This document shows positions 1 to 9,000 of a stretch of 52,304 nucleotides of DNA, one piece after another. Numbering within the stretch: the stretch's first letter is position 1; every line of letters starts with the position of its first letter. The position numbers and the translations under genes were made by a program. Location: positions 1 through 52,304 of the forward strand of contig JAPLKL010000049.1 of NCBI GenBank assembly GCA_026388095.1. Direction: 5' to 3'. Under the pieces are notes generated by a model that saw only the letters and a program-made list of their open reading frames with translations, searched no databases and had not been told where the DNA came from. The stretch comes from Elusimicrobiota bacterium. GTDB lineage: Bacteria; Elusimicrobiota; Elusimicrobia; UBA1565; UBA9628.

Positions 1-70
1 CGGCAAACACCGGGGGGCTGGAGATGAATCCTGAGACGATTGCGATGATCAGGAAAGGGGTGGTCTTCAT
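1..70 (-). CDS. Secreted protein, N-terminus only (runs off the window edge)
   Basis: An ATG at 70 opens a reading frame that continues off the left edge. The visible 23 residues start MKTTPFLIIAIVSGF and continue to a P-P-V-F-A end. This has the charge, hydrophobic core and small-residue exit of a Sec signal peptide, so the product is probably exported. Only the signal peptide is present, so no function can be given. It lies 63 bp downstream of the kinase gene on the same strand and could be co-transcribed with it. Confidence 0.55.
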   Translation of the reverse strand, partial: MKTTPFLIIAIVSGFISSPPVFA

Positions 71-133
71 ACCTAAGAGTTTATGCAGGCTGCCGGAGTT
101 TGTCAACCCGTGGAACGGAAATTAACCGACTTT

Positions 134-2632
134 TTAACTCGGCAGCCCTTGCAGCGCGGCGCCGAATTCCTCCGGCGAGTGGTAGCGCTGCTCCGGATCC
201 GGAGCCAGCGCCTTGGCCACGACCTCGTCCACGCCGGCCGGCAGTCCGGAGACGACCTGGCTCAAGGGGATATGCTTGCCGTTGACCTTGTTGAGCAGCA
301 TGCCGGCGCCCTGGCCGGCGAAAGGCAGCCTGTTGCTGAGCATCTCGTAGAAGCATACCCCGAGGGCGAAGACATCCGATTCCCGGCGCACGCTCCCCTG
401 CTCCTGCTCCGGGGCCATATAGGGCGGGGTCCCCACGATGGTGTTGGTCTGGGCCACCTTGTTCAGCGCCTCCTGGGCTTGGCGCGCCACGCCGAAGTCC
501 ATCACTTTGACCTGTCCGCTGGCCGCCAGCATGATGTTCGAGGGCTTCAGGTCGCGGTGGATGACGCCCTGCTGGTGGGCGTAAGAAACGGCAGCGCAGG
601 CGTCCTTCATGATGCGCTTGGCGTCGACCAGGGCCAGAGGCCCCTTCTCCCCCAGGAACTCATGCACGGTCCGGCCGTCCACGAACTCGAAGACCAGGTA
701 GATGTCCCCGGAGTCCTCCACGATGGAGTAGATGTCCACGATGTTGGGGTGGTGCAGAGTGGCCACGGTGCGCGCCTCGGCCAGGAAGCGCCGGCGCTCC
801 TCGGGGTCGGCGCGGACCTCGTCGCGCATCTTCTTGATGGCCACGCGGCGGGCCAAGGCGCTGTCCGTCGCTTCATAGACGACGCCCATGCCGCCGGAGC
901 CGAGCTCGCGGGTCACGGTGTAGCCGCTCCAGAACCCATCCCCGTTCTCCTCCGGGCCTACGGCCGGGGCCGCGCCGGTGAGGCGGCGCAGCGTGGCGTG
1001 GACGGTCTGCCGCCAGCGCGACGAGAAGATGTGGAGCAGTCCCAAGGCCACCAGGCCGCCGCCCAGCACCGAGACGAGCATGAGGTGCGCGAAGCGCTTC
1101 TGCCGGCTGACCGGAGCCGGCGCCTCCGCAGGGGCGCCCTTCTTGGCGCCTACGTCGGCGAAGAGGAAAACGAGGTCCGAATCCCGGGGCGCCTCCAGGG
1201 CCTGCTGAAAGGTCTGCTGGAAGCGGTGGTCGAGCTCCGCGGCCTTCTTGAGGGATTCGATGGCGCCATCGCGCTCCTGGAGGCCGGCCAAGGCGAAGGC
1301 CCGGTTGTAGTAGGCGTAGGCGTTGGCGGGGTCCCTCTCCAGGCTGTAGTTGGCGTCGCCCAAGGCTTCTTTATATTGCCCGGCCTGGGCAAAGGCCCAG
1401 GAGCGGGTCTGCAAAGCGGCGGCGCTGCCCGGGGAGAGGCCCAAGGCGAAGCTGGCGTCATGGATGGCGTCGTTGTATTTCCCGAGCTTGTTCTCGGCGA
1501 TGGCGCGGGCGTTGTAGGCCTCGGCGTTGCGGCCGTTGAGCGCGATGGCCTGGGTGAGGATCTCCTCGGCCTTGGAGAAATCGTGCACGGCCATGGCCGC
1601 GGCGGCCTGCTGGGTGAGGGCGGCGGACTGCTGGACCGCGGTGGGCGGGGCGTTGGCCTGGCGCTGGGCCGCGGCCGCGACCTCGGCCGGGGACATGGAA
1701 CGGAACGAGGTCCCCATGACGCCGGAGCCGGCGCTGGAGTCGGGATTAGGGCTGATGTTGAGGTCGCCGGGCTTGTTCTTCGCGTCGAGGACGTTGGGCA
1801 AGGTGACCGAGGGGGCGCGGTTCTCCGAAAGCTTGAGCACGGCCATAGCGGCCTCATGCGCGGGCGCCTGATCCAGAGCCATCCTGGCGGCCTTGGCGGC
1901 CAGGCGCGTATCACCCATGTTGTAGGCAGCGCTCCCATAAGCCGCCAAGGTATCGGCTGACTTGTCGCCCCGATCGATAGCCGCCTGATAATTCTTCAGG
2001 GCCGCCGCATAATTCCTGTCGCGGAGATACAGCTTTCCCGCTTCACGGTAACCCCAGGGGTCGTTAGGATAGACGCTCTGCATCTGTCGAGGGAATTCAT
2101 ACACCACGGACTGGGACGACGGGGGCGGCATAGTCCCGGTCGCGGAGGGAGCCACCGGAACCTGGGGGGGCTGGATGGGGGCACCCGGGGGAGGCACCAC
2201 CTCGGTCGACGGCGGCGGTGACGTCATGAAAGCCTGGTATTTCTTCCAAACGTCTTGCGAGTAGCGATGAGTCGGATCGATCTTGAGTAAGTTGTTGATC
2301 AGGGGCTTTATCTTGCCCTGATCGAAAGCACTGAGCTCGTTCTCATTTCTTCCGTCTTGCTTCATCTGTGTCCGTTGTTGATAAAGGCCCATCAACTGCT
2401 GGCCCAAATCGAAGATCTTCGGGTCCCTGGTGACCGTCGTCGGCACCGCAGGAGGGACAGTCTCTTCCGTGACCGTCGTCGGCACCATAGGAGGGACAGT
2501 CTCTTCGGTGACCGTGGTCGTCACCGCAGGAGTGACCGTCTGCGCTGGTTTGTTCGGATCGGTACCGGCCTGCACGAGGAGCGCGCCGCGGAATAAGCAG
2601 AATAAGAAGATGATTATAGAGATTCTTCGCAT
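134..2632 (-). CDS. Transmembrane Ser/Thr protein kinase with TPR sensor domain
   Basis: 832 residues. The start is the ATG at 2632, which follows GGGAGG, not the TTG 18 bases upstream. Order: signal peptide (about 1-22, core IIIFLFCLF); a Thr/Pro linker with two and a half copies of a 13-residue repeat; a Pro-rich segment; several TPRs (about 160-490); one membrane segment (about 515-535, LMLVSVLGGGLVALGLL); and a C-terminal Hanks-type kinase (about 570-832). The kinase has the glycine loop GSGGMGVVYE, VAIKKM, HRDLKPSN, DFGVAR and the activation segment VGTPPYMAPEQ, so it should be active. The predicted topology puts the TPRs outside the cytoplasm and the kinase inside, the reverse order of PknB-type kinases, whose kinase domain comes first. 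The likely role is to pass an envelope signal to cytoplasmic substrates. Substrates cannot be inferred. Confidence 0.9.
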   Translation of the reverse strand: MRRISIIIFLFCLFRGALLVQAGTDPNKPAQTVTPAVTTTVTEETVPPMVPTTVTEETVPPAVPTTVTRDPKIFDLGQQLMGLYQQRTQMKQDGRNENELSAFDQGKIKPLINNLLKIDPTHRYSQDVWKKYQAFMTSPPPSTEVVPPPGAPIQPPQVPVAPSATGTMPPPSSQSVVYEFPRQMQSVYPNDPWGYREAGKLYLRDRNYAAALKNYQAAIDRGDKSADTLAAYGSAAYNMGDTRLAAKAARMALDQAPAHEAAMAVLKLSENRAPSVTLPNVLDAKNKPGDLNISPNPDSSAGSGVMGTSFRSMSPAEVAAAAQRQANAPPTAVQQSAALTQQAAAAMAVHDFSKAEEILTQAIALNGRNAEAYNARAIAENKLGKYNDAIHDASFALGLSPGSAAALQTRSWAFAQAGQYKEALGDANYSLERDPANAYAYYNRAFALAGLQERDGAIESLKKAAELDHRFQQTFQQALEAPRDSDLVFLFADVGAKKGAPAEAPAPVSRQKRFAHLMLVSVLGGGLVALGLLHIFSSRWRQTVHATLRRLTGAAPAVGPEENGDGFWSGYTVTRELGSGGMGVVYEATDSALARRVAIKKMRDEVRADPEERRRFLAEARTVATLHHPNIVDIYSIVEDSGDIYLVFEFVDGRTVHEFLGEKGPLALVDAKRIMKDACAAVSYAHQQGVIHRDLKPSNIMLAASGQVKVMDFGVARQAQEALNKVAQTNTIVGTPPYMAPEQEQGSVRRESDVFALGVCFYEMLSNRLPFAGQGAGMLLNKVNGKHIPLSQVVSGLPAGVDEVVAKALAPDPEQRYHSPEEFGAALQGLPS
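2431..2547. repeat. 39-bp tandem repeat inside the kinase gene
   Basis: Two full copies and one partial copy of a 39-bp unit start at 2431, 2470 and 2509. They encode TVTEETVPP-x-VPT on the minus strand, a Thr/Pro-rich linker between the signal peptide and the TPR region. The repeat stays in frame, so copy-number change would only alter linker length. Confidence 0.8.
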
Positions 2633-2649
2633 AGGCCCTCCCAGAAGCA

Positions 2650-2678
2650 AGTTTATCCCCTGCCTCTCGACTTGTCAA
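2650..2678 (-). promoter_or_regulatory. Sigma-70-type promoter of the kinase gene
   Basis: On the minus strand TTGACA (2678-2673), a 17-base spacer and TAAACT (2655-2650). Transcription would start near 2643, about 11 bases before the ATG at 2632, with the ribosome site GGGAGG just fitting in the leader. Confidence 0.65.
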
Positions 2679-2790
2679 GCAAGTATCGCGATTTTTACTT
2701 AGATTTTGCCCCTTCTGCCGTCCCCCGCCGCCTCGCTCAGGCATGGCTTCTCCCCAGCGTTAAAATTCGGTAAATCGCGCCGTCTGCCCC

Positions 2791-2819
2791 TTGATTTGGC
2801 TGGGAAGTCCTGTTATACT
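2791..2819 (+). promoter_or_regulatory. Promoter of the small secreted protein gene
   Basis: TTGATT (2791-2796), 17 bases, TATACT (2814-2819), with TGT before the -10 (extended -10). It is followed by AGGAGG at 2826-2831 and the ATG at 2839. Confidence 0.75.
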
Positions 2820-2838
2820 CCCGACAGGAGGTTCAAAT

Positions 2839-3162
2839 ATGTTGAACATCATTCTACCCCTGATGATGTCCTGCGTCATGAGCGGTCCGGCGCACGCCGA
2901 CGATGCCCAGGACCTGCGCAAATTGCAGCCCTTGACCGCCCAAGAGCAAGCGCTCTACGCCAATGCCAAGAGCGCCCCCGACAGTCTGCGCCAGTTCATC
3001 GCGACCAGGAAGTACGTGCGGATGGTGAAGCCGCTGGTCAAAGACCCCGCGAATTTCAACGGAAAGGGAATGCCCCCGATGCCGAAGACGGTGTCGGTGA
3101 CATACGTGGTCGACGACCAGGAATGGGACATGCTCTGGAACATAATGCTGGCGCAGAGTTGA
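2839..3162 (+). CDS. Small secreted protein of unknown function
   Basis: 107 residues. ATG at 2839 follows AGGAGG by 7 bases. Residues 1-20 look like a signal peptide (LNIILPLMMSCVMS, then a PAHAD cleavage region). The mature part has the pattern DAQDLRKLQPLTAQEQALY and ends WDMLWNIMLAQS, mostly helical and without cysteines. I do not recognise the family. It stands alone with its own strong promoter and a hairpin just downstream, so it is a monocistronic envelope or extracellular protein. Confidence 0.75.
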   Translation: MLNIILPLMMSCVMSGPAHADDAQDLRKLQPLTAQEQALYANAKSAPDSLRQFIATRKYVRMVKPLVKDPANFNGKGMPPMPKTVSVTYVVDDQEWDMLWNIMLAQS

Positions 3163-3182
3163 TTCCGTCCCGATAAGGCACC

Positions 3183-3210
3183 GAACCCTCCGGCACGCGC
3201 CGGGGGGTTC
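3183..3210. terminator. Hairpin between convergent genes
   Basis: A 12-base inverted repeat with one mismatch (arms 3183-3194 and 3199-3210, loop ACGC). It lies between the small secreted protein gene and pdxA, touching the pdxA stop codon. Only a short T-poor tail follows, so it is a terminator-like hairpin that could serve both strands. Confidence 0.5.
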
Positions 3211-4163
3211 TAGTTATCCAGGGCCAGCTTTGCTGCCAGTTTCGCAGCCTCGATGGTCGCCGTCGCATCCGCCCGGTTCATCCCCGCGATATCCATCGCC
3301 GTGCCGTGGCCGGGAGACACGCGCACGAAAGGCAGTCCCGCGGTCCAGTTGATCACGCCCAATCCCGCCGCGGCCTTGAGCCCGATCATGGCCTGGTCGT
3401 GATAAAGGCATACCAAGCCGTCGCAGCCGCCCTCAACGTGCAGCCTCCAGGCCGCGTCCGCGGGCAGTGGTCCGGACAAGGTCAAGCCAGCGCGCCGGGC
3501 CCGACGCACCGCCGGGACCAGCAGCGTCTGCTCCTCCCGTCCCAGGAGGCCTCCTTCTCCCGCATGCGGGTTGAGGCCGCATAGGACGAGCCTCGGCCGC
3601 TTCAGGCCGGTCGCTCTGAGAGAATCGGACAGGACGCGCGCCGCGGAGAGGACGTTCGCCGGCGACAAAGCGGAAGGCACGCGCGCCAGCGGCACATGCC
3701 TGGTCGCGAGCACGCACCAGAGCTTGAGCTGCGGCGCGGCCAGGATCATCTGCGCATCGGCCCCGGTCACGGCCCTCAGGTATTCCGTGTGGTCGTGATA
3801 AGGGACCCCTGCCAGGCTCCAGGCGGCCTTGTTGATGGGCGCGGTCACCACGGCGTCCACCAGCCCCCGCGCGGCCAGCCGCACCGCCGCCGCCACCGCG
3901 GCGAAAGACAGCGCCCCGCCGGCTGCGCTGACCCGCCCGTAGGCAGGCGCCTTCAGTCCCCGACCGGTGTCCCAGACCGGGATGGCTCCGGGCCGCCAGC
4001 CCGCGCGGCGCCAGACCGCCGTCTCTCCGACCAGAAGCGGCCGGCAGAGTCTCACGAGCCGGCCGCGCCGCAACGCCGCCATCACCGCCTCCGGCCCGAT
4101 GCCGGAGGGATCGCCGCTGGTAAACGCGAATACGGGCCTACAGCGGCGAGAGGTTCCTTTCAA
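3210..4163 (-). CDS. pdxA: 4-hydroxythreonine-4-phosphate dehydrogenase PdxA
   Basis: 317 residues, the usual family length. PdxA oxidises 4-phosphohydroxy-L-threonine with NAD in DXP-dependent pyridoxal phosphate synthesis. Visible signatures are the N-terminal TSGDPSGIGPE, the metal-binding histidine regions YHDHTEYL and CLYHDQAMIGLK, and VSPGHGTAMDIAG near the C-terminus. The start is a TTG at 4163, inside the last codons of surA (26-base overlap). No later ATG or GTG lies before the GDPSGIGP motif, so translation is probably coupled to surA. It is the last gene of the mfd-parvulin-surA unit. PLP made here would serve the two alanine racemase-type enzymes and the cysteine desulfurase in this window, though that is only a general link. 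Confidence 0.92.
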   Translation of the reverse strand: MKGTSRRCRPVFAFTSGDPSGIGPEAVMAALRRGRLVRLCRPLLVGETAVWRRAGWRPGAIPVWDTGRGLKAPAYGRVSAAGGALSFAAVAAAVRLAARGLVDAVVTAPINKAAWSLAGVPYHDHTEYLRAVTGADAQMILAAPQLKLWCVLATRHVPLARVPSALSPANVLSAARVLSDSLRATGLKRPRLVLCGLNPHAGEGGLLGREEQTLLVPAVRRARRAGLTLSGPLPADAAWRLHVEGGCDGLVCLYHDQAMIGLKAAAGLGVINWTAGLPFVRVSPGHGTAMDIAGMNRADATATIEAAKLAAKLALDN

Positions 4164-5238
4164 TGACGGCCTGGGTCTTGAGAGATTTGACGTAGGACTC
4201 CAGTTCCCTCTGGTAGGCCATGTTCATCATCGCCTTGGAGAGCTCGTCCTTGAACTTCTCGAACTCCGGCTCCTCCGCGGCGCGCTTCTCCTGGACGCGG
4301 ATGAGGAAATAGCCGACCTCGGTCTCGATGGGCTGGCTGATCTCGCCCACCGGCAGAGAGAAAGCGGACTTCTCGAAATCCGGCGGCGCCACGCCGCGGA
4401 CCAGGAAACCGATGTCGCCGCCGCGCGTCGCGTACTCCGCCTCCTCGGACGCCTCCTTGGCCACCAAGGCGAAGTTCGAGGTCCCGTCCAGAAGGCGCCG
4501 GCGCGTCTCCTGGGCGGCGGCCAGCGCGCGCTTCCTCTCCCGCGCGGAGTTGGCGGGCGAGAAGCGGATGAGGATGCGCGACACCCTGACCCGCTCCGAG
4601 GTCATGGCCTTGACCTGGCCGGCGATCTCCAGGAAAGCCTGGCCCTCGTCTTCGCTCACAGCCTTGGGCGGCTCGGTCGCGCCGCTGACGATGAAAGCTT
4701 TGAGGCGTTCGAAGTAGTCCTTCACATCCTTCTCGGCGGGGGGCTGGACCTTGGACTTGACCGCCTCCTCCACGACCTTGCGCGCCATGATCTGCTTGGA
4801 GAGCCGGCCGCGGAACTGCTCGTAGGTCAGGCCCATGGCCTTGAGCTTCTTGGCGAACAAGGCCTCGGCGTCGGCCTCGCCGACCGGGTTGCCCTCGTCG
4901 TCCTTGGAGAAGCGGTCCTTGACCTCGGCCACGCCGTTGTCGATGTCGCGCTCGCGCACCCTGACCTTGAGCTTGGTGCCCTCCTGGAAGAGGACCTCGC
5001 GGTCGACGAGCTGCTCCAAAGTCGTCTCCCGGAGCTTGCGCACATGCGCCGGGTCCGCGGCGGCCGCGGGCATGGCCTTGCGCCAATAGTCCATCACCTC
5101 GTCGATCTCCTTCTGGAATTCCGAGAGGAGTATCGGCGTGCCGTTGACCACGGCGACGGTGTCCTCCAGGACCTTGGCCGAAACCGAAGCGGCCAGCCCC
5201 ATCAGCACGACGCAAAGAGCCTTACTTGAACTGTTCAT
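4138..5238 (-). CDS. surA: SurA-like periplasmic peptidyl-prolyl isomerase/chaperone
   Basis: 366 residues. Start is the ATG at 5238, preceded by GGAGG at 6 bases. Residues 1-20 form a signal peptide (ALCVVLMGLAASVSA). Then comes a SurA N-terminal helical domain (VVNGTPILLSEFQKEID) and one parvulin domain at about 225-325 (VSRILIRF, GGDIGFL, FSLPVGEISQPIETEVGYF). E. coli SurA has two parvulin domains; this one has one. It should help outer-membrane proteins fold in the periplasm. It overlaps the upstream parvulin lipoprotein by 17 bases and pdxA by 26. The surA-pdxA adjacency is also seen in enterobacteria. Confidence 0.85.
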   Translation of the reverse strand: MNSSSKALCVVLMGLAASVSAKVLEDTVAVVNGTPILLSEFQKEIDEVMDYWRKAMPAAAADPAHVRKLRETTLEQLVDREVLFQEGTKLKVRVRERDIDNGVAEVKDRFSKDDEGNPVGEADAEALFAKKLKAMGLTYEQFRGRLSKQIMARKVVEEAVKSKVQPPAEKDVKDYFERLKAFIVSGATEPPKAVSEDEGQAFLEIAGQVKAMTSERVRVSRILIRFSPANSARERKRALAAAQETRRRLLDGTSNFALVAKEASEEAEYATRGGDIGFLVRGVAPPDFEKSAFSLPVGEISQPIETEVGYFLIRVQEKRAAEEPEFEKFKDELSKAMMNMAYQRELESYVKSLKTQAVIERNLSPL

Positions 5239-6031
5239 CGACGACCTCCACGGGGAACTTATCTTGAATCGACTGCAGGTAGCGGTCGAGCTTCTGCTTC
5301 TCCATGATCCTGGCGATGCGGTCGTGCGCCGCTCCGAACTCCACCCTGTGCTCGGACTCCTTCCTGACCACATGGTAGCCGAACTTGCTCTTGATGGGCC
5401 CGGCGATCTCCCCGACCCTCATCTTGAAGGCGATGTCCTCGAGCTCCGGGATGATCTCGCCGTAGACGGCCGGGGGCATGCGCCCCCCGTCCACGGCGGT
5501 GGCCGCGTCGAGCGAGTGGTCCCGGGCCAACGCGGTCAGGCTGGCGCCGCCCCGAGCCCTCTTGGCCAATTCCTCGGCCTCGACCGGCGAGGCGCAGAGG
5601 ATGTGGCGGACCTCGATCTCCAGGGGATAGCGCCGATGGTAGTCCCGGATCTCATCCTCGCTGGTCTTGAGCGTCCCGTTGCCGCGCAGGTCGGCGATCC
5701 ACATGCGGGTGAGCAGGTAGTCGCGGCCCTCGCGCAGGCGCTCCGCCTCGTCCGCCTTGAGCCGGTCCAACTGCACCCGAAAATCGACGGACCTGGGCAC
5801 GTCCGAGTTCTGGGCCGCGGCCAGGATCAGCTTCTCGCGGATGAGGATGTCGAGGAACTGCCGGCGGCCGTTGGGGGTGGCCACGTAGTTCTGGTAGTTC
5901 TGCGCGACCTCCGCGAGCTTGCGCTGGAACTCGGACTCGGTGATCCTGAGGGGGCCGACCTTGGCCACCATGGCGTCCCGGTTCCGGCAGCCCGCCGCCA
6001 GGAGCGCGAGGAAGAGGAGAAGATACCTCAC
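5222..6031 (-). CDS. Parvulin-type peptidyl-prolyl isomerase lipoprotein (PrsA-like)
   Basis: 269 residues. Start is GTG at 6031, 4 bases after the mfd stop. A lipoprotein signal ends in LLAAGC (Cys15), so the protein is tethered to a membrane. The N-terminal region resembles SurA_N (ESEFQRKLAEVAQNY). A parvulin domain follows at about 130-230 (VRHILCASP, ALARDHSLD, GGRMPPAVYGEI, GEIAGPIKSKFGYHVV). It probably works with the SurA-like protein next door in folding exported proteins. There is no strong Shine-Dalgarno, so translation may be coupled to mfd. Confidence 0.85.
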   Translation of the reverse strand: MRYLLLFLALLAAGCRNRDAMVAKVGPLRITESEFQRKLAEVAQNYQNYVATPNGRRQFLDILIREKLILAAAQNSDVPRSVDFRVQLDRLKADEAERLREGRDYLLTRMWIADLRGNGTLKTSEDEIRDYHRRYPLEIEVRHILCASPVEAEELAKRARGGASLTALARDHSLDAATAVDGGRMPPAVYGEIIPELEDIAFKMRVGEIAGPIKSKFGYHVVRKESEHRVEFGAAHDRIARIMEKQKLDRYLQSIQDKFPVEVVDEQFK

Positions 6032-6035
6032 GCGC

Positions 6036-9000
6036 TCATCGTATCATTTTTGCCGTATTCGTCCCAACCAAGGCCGCGAGGAAGGCCTCCAGCCAAGGCA
6101 GCGGCTCCTCGCCGCGCAGGTCCACCACCAGCCCGTCGCCGTCGGGGCGGGGCGCGAAGCGCAGGCGTCCGGAGTAGGTCTTGAGCCAGGACTGCGTCGT
6201 GGCCGGGCCGATCGGCGCGTCCGGGCGGAACAGGACCTCCAGCGAGCTCTCCTTCTGCGTCACGGAGCGCACGCGCGCGCGCGCCGCCAGGGCCCTGACC
6301 TCCAGGACCCGGAAGAGCAGGCGCGCCGGCCCGGGCAGGGGTCCGCAGAGATCCTCGAGCTCCCGGCGCAGCGCGGCGGCCTCCTCCGAGCCGGCCTTGA
6401 GGATGCGCTTGTAGTAGTCGAGCCTCTCCATCTCCCCCGGCAGATAGCTCTCCGGGATGAAGGCGTCCAGATTGAGGTCGAGCGCCACCGGGGCCTCGCT
6501 CGGGGCCTCGGGCCGGCCCCGGCGGCGGCCGAGCTCGGCGTCCAGCAGGTCCGCGTACATCTCCACGCCCACGGCGTGGATGAAGCCGTGCTGGCGGGCG
6601 CCCAGGAGCTCCCCGCAGCCCCGGATCTCCAGGTCGCGCATCGCCAGCTTGACTCCCGAGCCCAGCTCGCCGAACTCGCGCAGGGCCTGCAGCCTCTTGC
6701 GCGCCTCGTCGGTCAAGGCCGAGAGCTCCTCCGCTTCGGCGGGGAAGAAGAGGTAGCAGACCGCCCGCTGGCGCTCCCGGCCGATGCGGCCGCGCAGTTG
6801 GTAGAGCTGGGCCAGCCCGAAGTCCTGGGCGTCCTCCACCAGCAAGGTGTTCACCGAGGGGATATCCAGCCCGGACTCGATGATGGTGGAGGCCACCAGC
6901 ACGTCCGCATTCCGCTGATAGAACTCCCACATCGCGGCCTCGATCTCGGAAGCCCGCATGCGGCCGTGGATCATGACGAAGCGCGCCCGCGGCAGGAGCT
7001 TCTGCAGGCGGCCGCGGCACTCATCCAAGGACCGCACCCGGTTGTGGACGTAGTAGACCTGTCCGCCGCGGGAGAGCTCTTCGCTGACGGCCGCGGCGAC
7101 CGCGCCCTCGTCGTAGGGCCCGACCTTCGTCACGATGGGCTGGCGCCCCACCGGCGCGCTCTGGATGAGCGAGATGGCGCGCAGGCCGGAAAGCGCCTGA
7201 TTGAGGGTGCGGGGTATGGGGGTGGCGGAGAGGGCCAGGCAGTCCACGGTCCGGCGCAGGAGCTTGAGCTTCTCCTTGTCGGCCACGCCGAAGCGATGCT
7301 CCTCGTCGATGATGGTCAGCCCCAGGTCCTTGAGTCTGACGTCCTTCTGGAGCAGCCGCGCGGTGCCGATGGCCACATCCACCGTGCCCGCGGCCAAGCC
7401 AGCCAGGACCTTGCGGACCTCCGCCTTGGGCTGGAAGCGGGTCAGCAGCCCGAGGCGCACGGGATAGTCCGCGAAGCGCGCGCTGAAGGTGCGGTAGTGC
7501 TGCTCCGCCAGGATGGTGGTGGGCACGAGCAGGACGGCCTGCTTGAAGGCGGCCGCGCATTTGAACGCCGCGCGCATGGCCACCTCGGTCTTGCCGAAGC
7601 CCACGTCGCCCACCACGACGCGGTCCATGGGATGGGGGGCGCACATGTCGGCCAAAGTGTCCGCGATGGCCGCCGCCTGGTCCGGGGTCTCCTCGTAGGG
7701 GAACTCCGCGGCGAAGGCCCGCTCCATGGCGCTCTCCGGGGGGAAGGCGAAGCCGGGCTTGGCGGCGCGCTCAGCCTGGGTCCGCAAGAGCGCCTCGGCG
7801 AGCTCCCGGACCCCTTCCCGCACCGCCCGCTTGACTTCCTCCCAGTTGCGCGTGTCCAAGGACGAAAGCCGCGGGCGCTTGCCCTCCGCGCCGGAGTACT
7901 TCTGGACCCTGCCGAACTCGTACATGGGCAGGAAGAGCCGGTCCGAGCCGCGGAACTCCAAAGCCAGGCAGTCCACCGTGCCGTGGCCGGGCGCGGAGAC
8001 CGGCTCCAAGTCCCCCCTCTTGAGCTCGCCGAGGCGCAGGGCCCCGCGGTTGGCCGCCGTGAAATGCCGCCAGCGCAAAGACGGGCGGTAGTTGCGCGAG
8101 AAAATCTCCGAGGCGGAGAACACGGCGAGCCGGTGGCCGGGATGATGGAAGCCGTGACGCAGAGGGCCCACGAGGAACTGGCAGGGCGGCGCCCCGGCGA
8201 AGCGGTCATCTAGGAGCTCCTGCATGCGGCGGTCCTCGCCGCGGTTGAGGCTGAAGAGGACCGTGCGATAGCCCTCCGCGGCCCGGGACGCGAGTTCCTC
8301 CCAGGCCCGGGCCGGATCGCCGAGGCACGGTCCGTTGGGACGCGCTCCCAGCTCCAGCGCCGCAACGGCCCCGGCGGACAGAGCGTCGAGGCCGTCCTCG
8401 GCGACTCGAGACCAGCCCTCTGCGAACCAGCCGGCCAGGGGCGCGCCCTGTTCCGGGGCCGCGGCGCAGACGGCCCGGGCTCGCCTCAGGAGTTCGCGGG
8501 TCTGCTGGGTCACGGGGTCCACGCTGCGCACGGAGGAGACCTCGTCCTCGTCGAAGAGGACGCGCACGGCCTCCAAAGGCTCCAGGCCGTAGAAGTCGAG
8601 GACCGCGCCGCGCTCCGCGAACTCGCCCGGGGTCTCCACAAAGTCGACTTTCCTATAGCCGGCGCGCAGCAGCCCCTCCACGGCCCGGCCGCGGCTCATG
8701 CGCTCGCCGACGCGGAACTCCACACCCAGCCCGGAGAGCTCGCCCGCAGTCGGGGCGGGCGCGCTCAGGGCCTCGGGCGTGGCCAGAGCCAGGCGGGCCC
8801 CGGAGCGCAGGAGCTCCAAGGCGGACAGGCGCTGGCGGGGGTCGTCGCCGAACAGGGCGGGGCGCAGGGGCGCGTCGTTGAAAAGCGGGGCGAGGGCCGA
8901 GGCCGCATCCGCCACGTCCTCGAGGTCGGCGTTCTCCCGGCGGATGAGCAGGAGCTTGCCCGCGAAGCCTATCCAGGCGCAGGGGTATTCCAGCCGGGGC

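Noticed and set aside
83-1960. Long plus-strand open frame of 625 codons opposite the kinase gene
   Set aside because: It is the high-GC shadow of the kinase and TPR coding strand, with low-complexity Gly/Arg/Val content and no family motif.
2431-2547. CRISPR-like spaced repeats
   Set aside because: The units are contiguous and coding, with no spacers. They are a protein linker repeat.
5919-8213. 764-codon plus-strand frame opposite mfd
   Set aside because: Antisense shadow of mfd. The minus strand has all helicase motifs; the plus product is arginine/leucine-rich with no domain.
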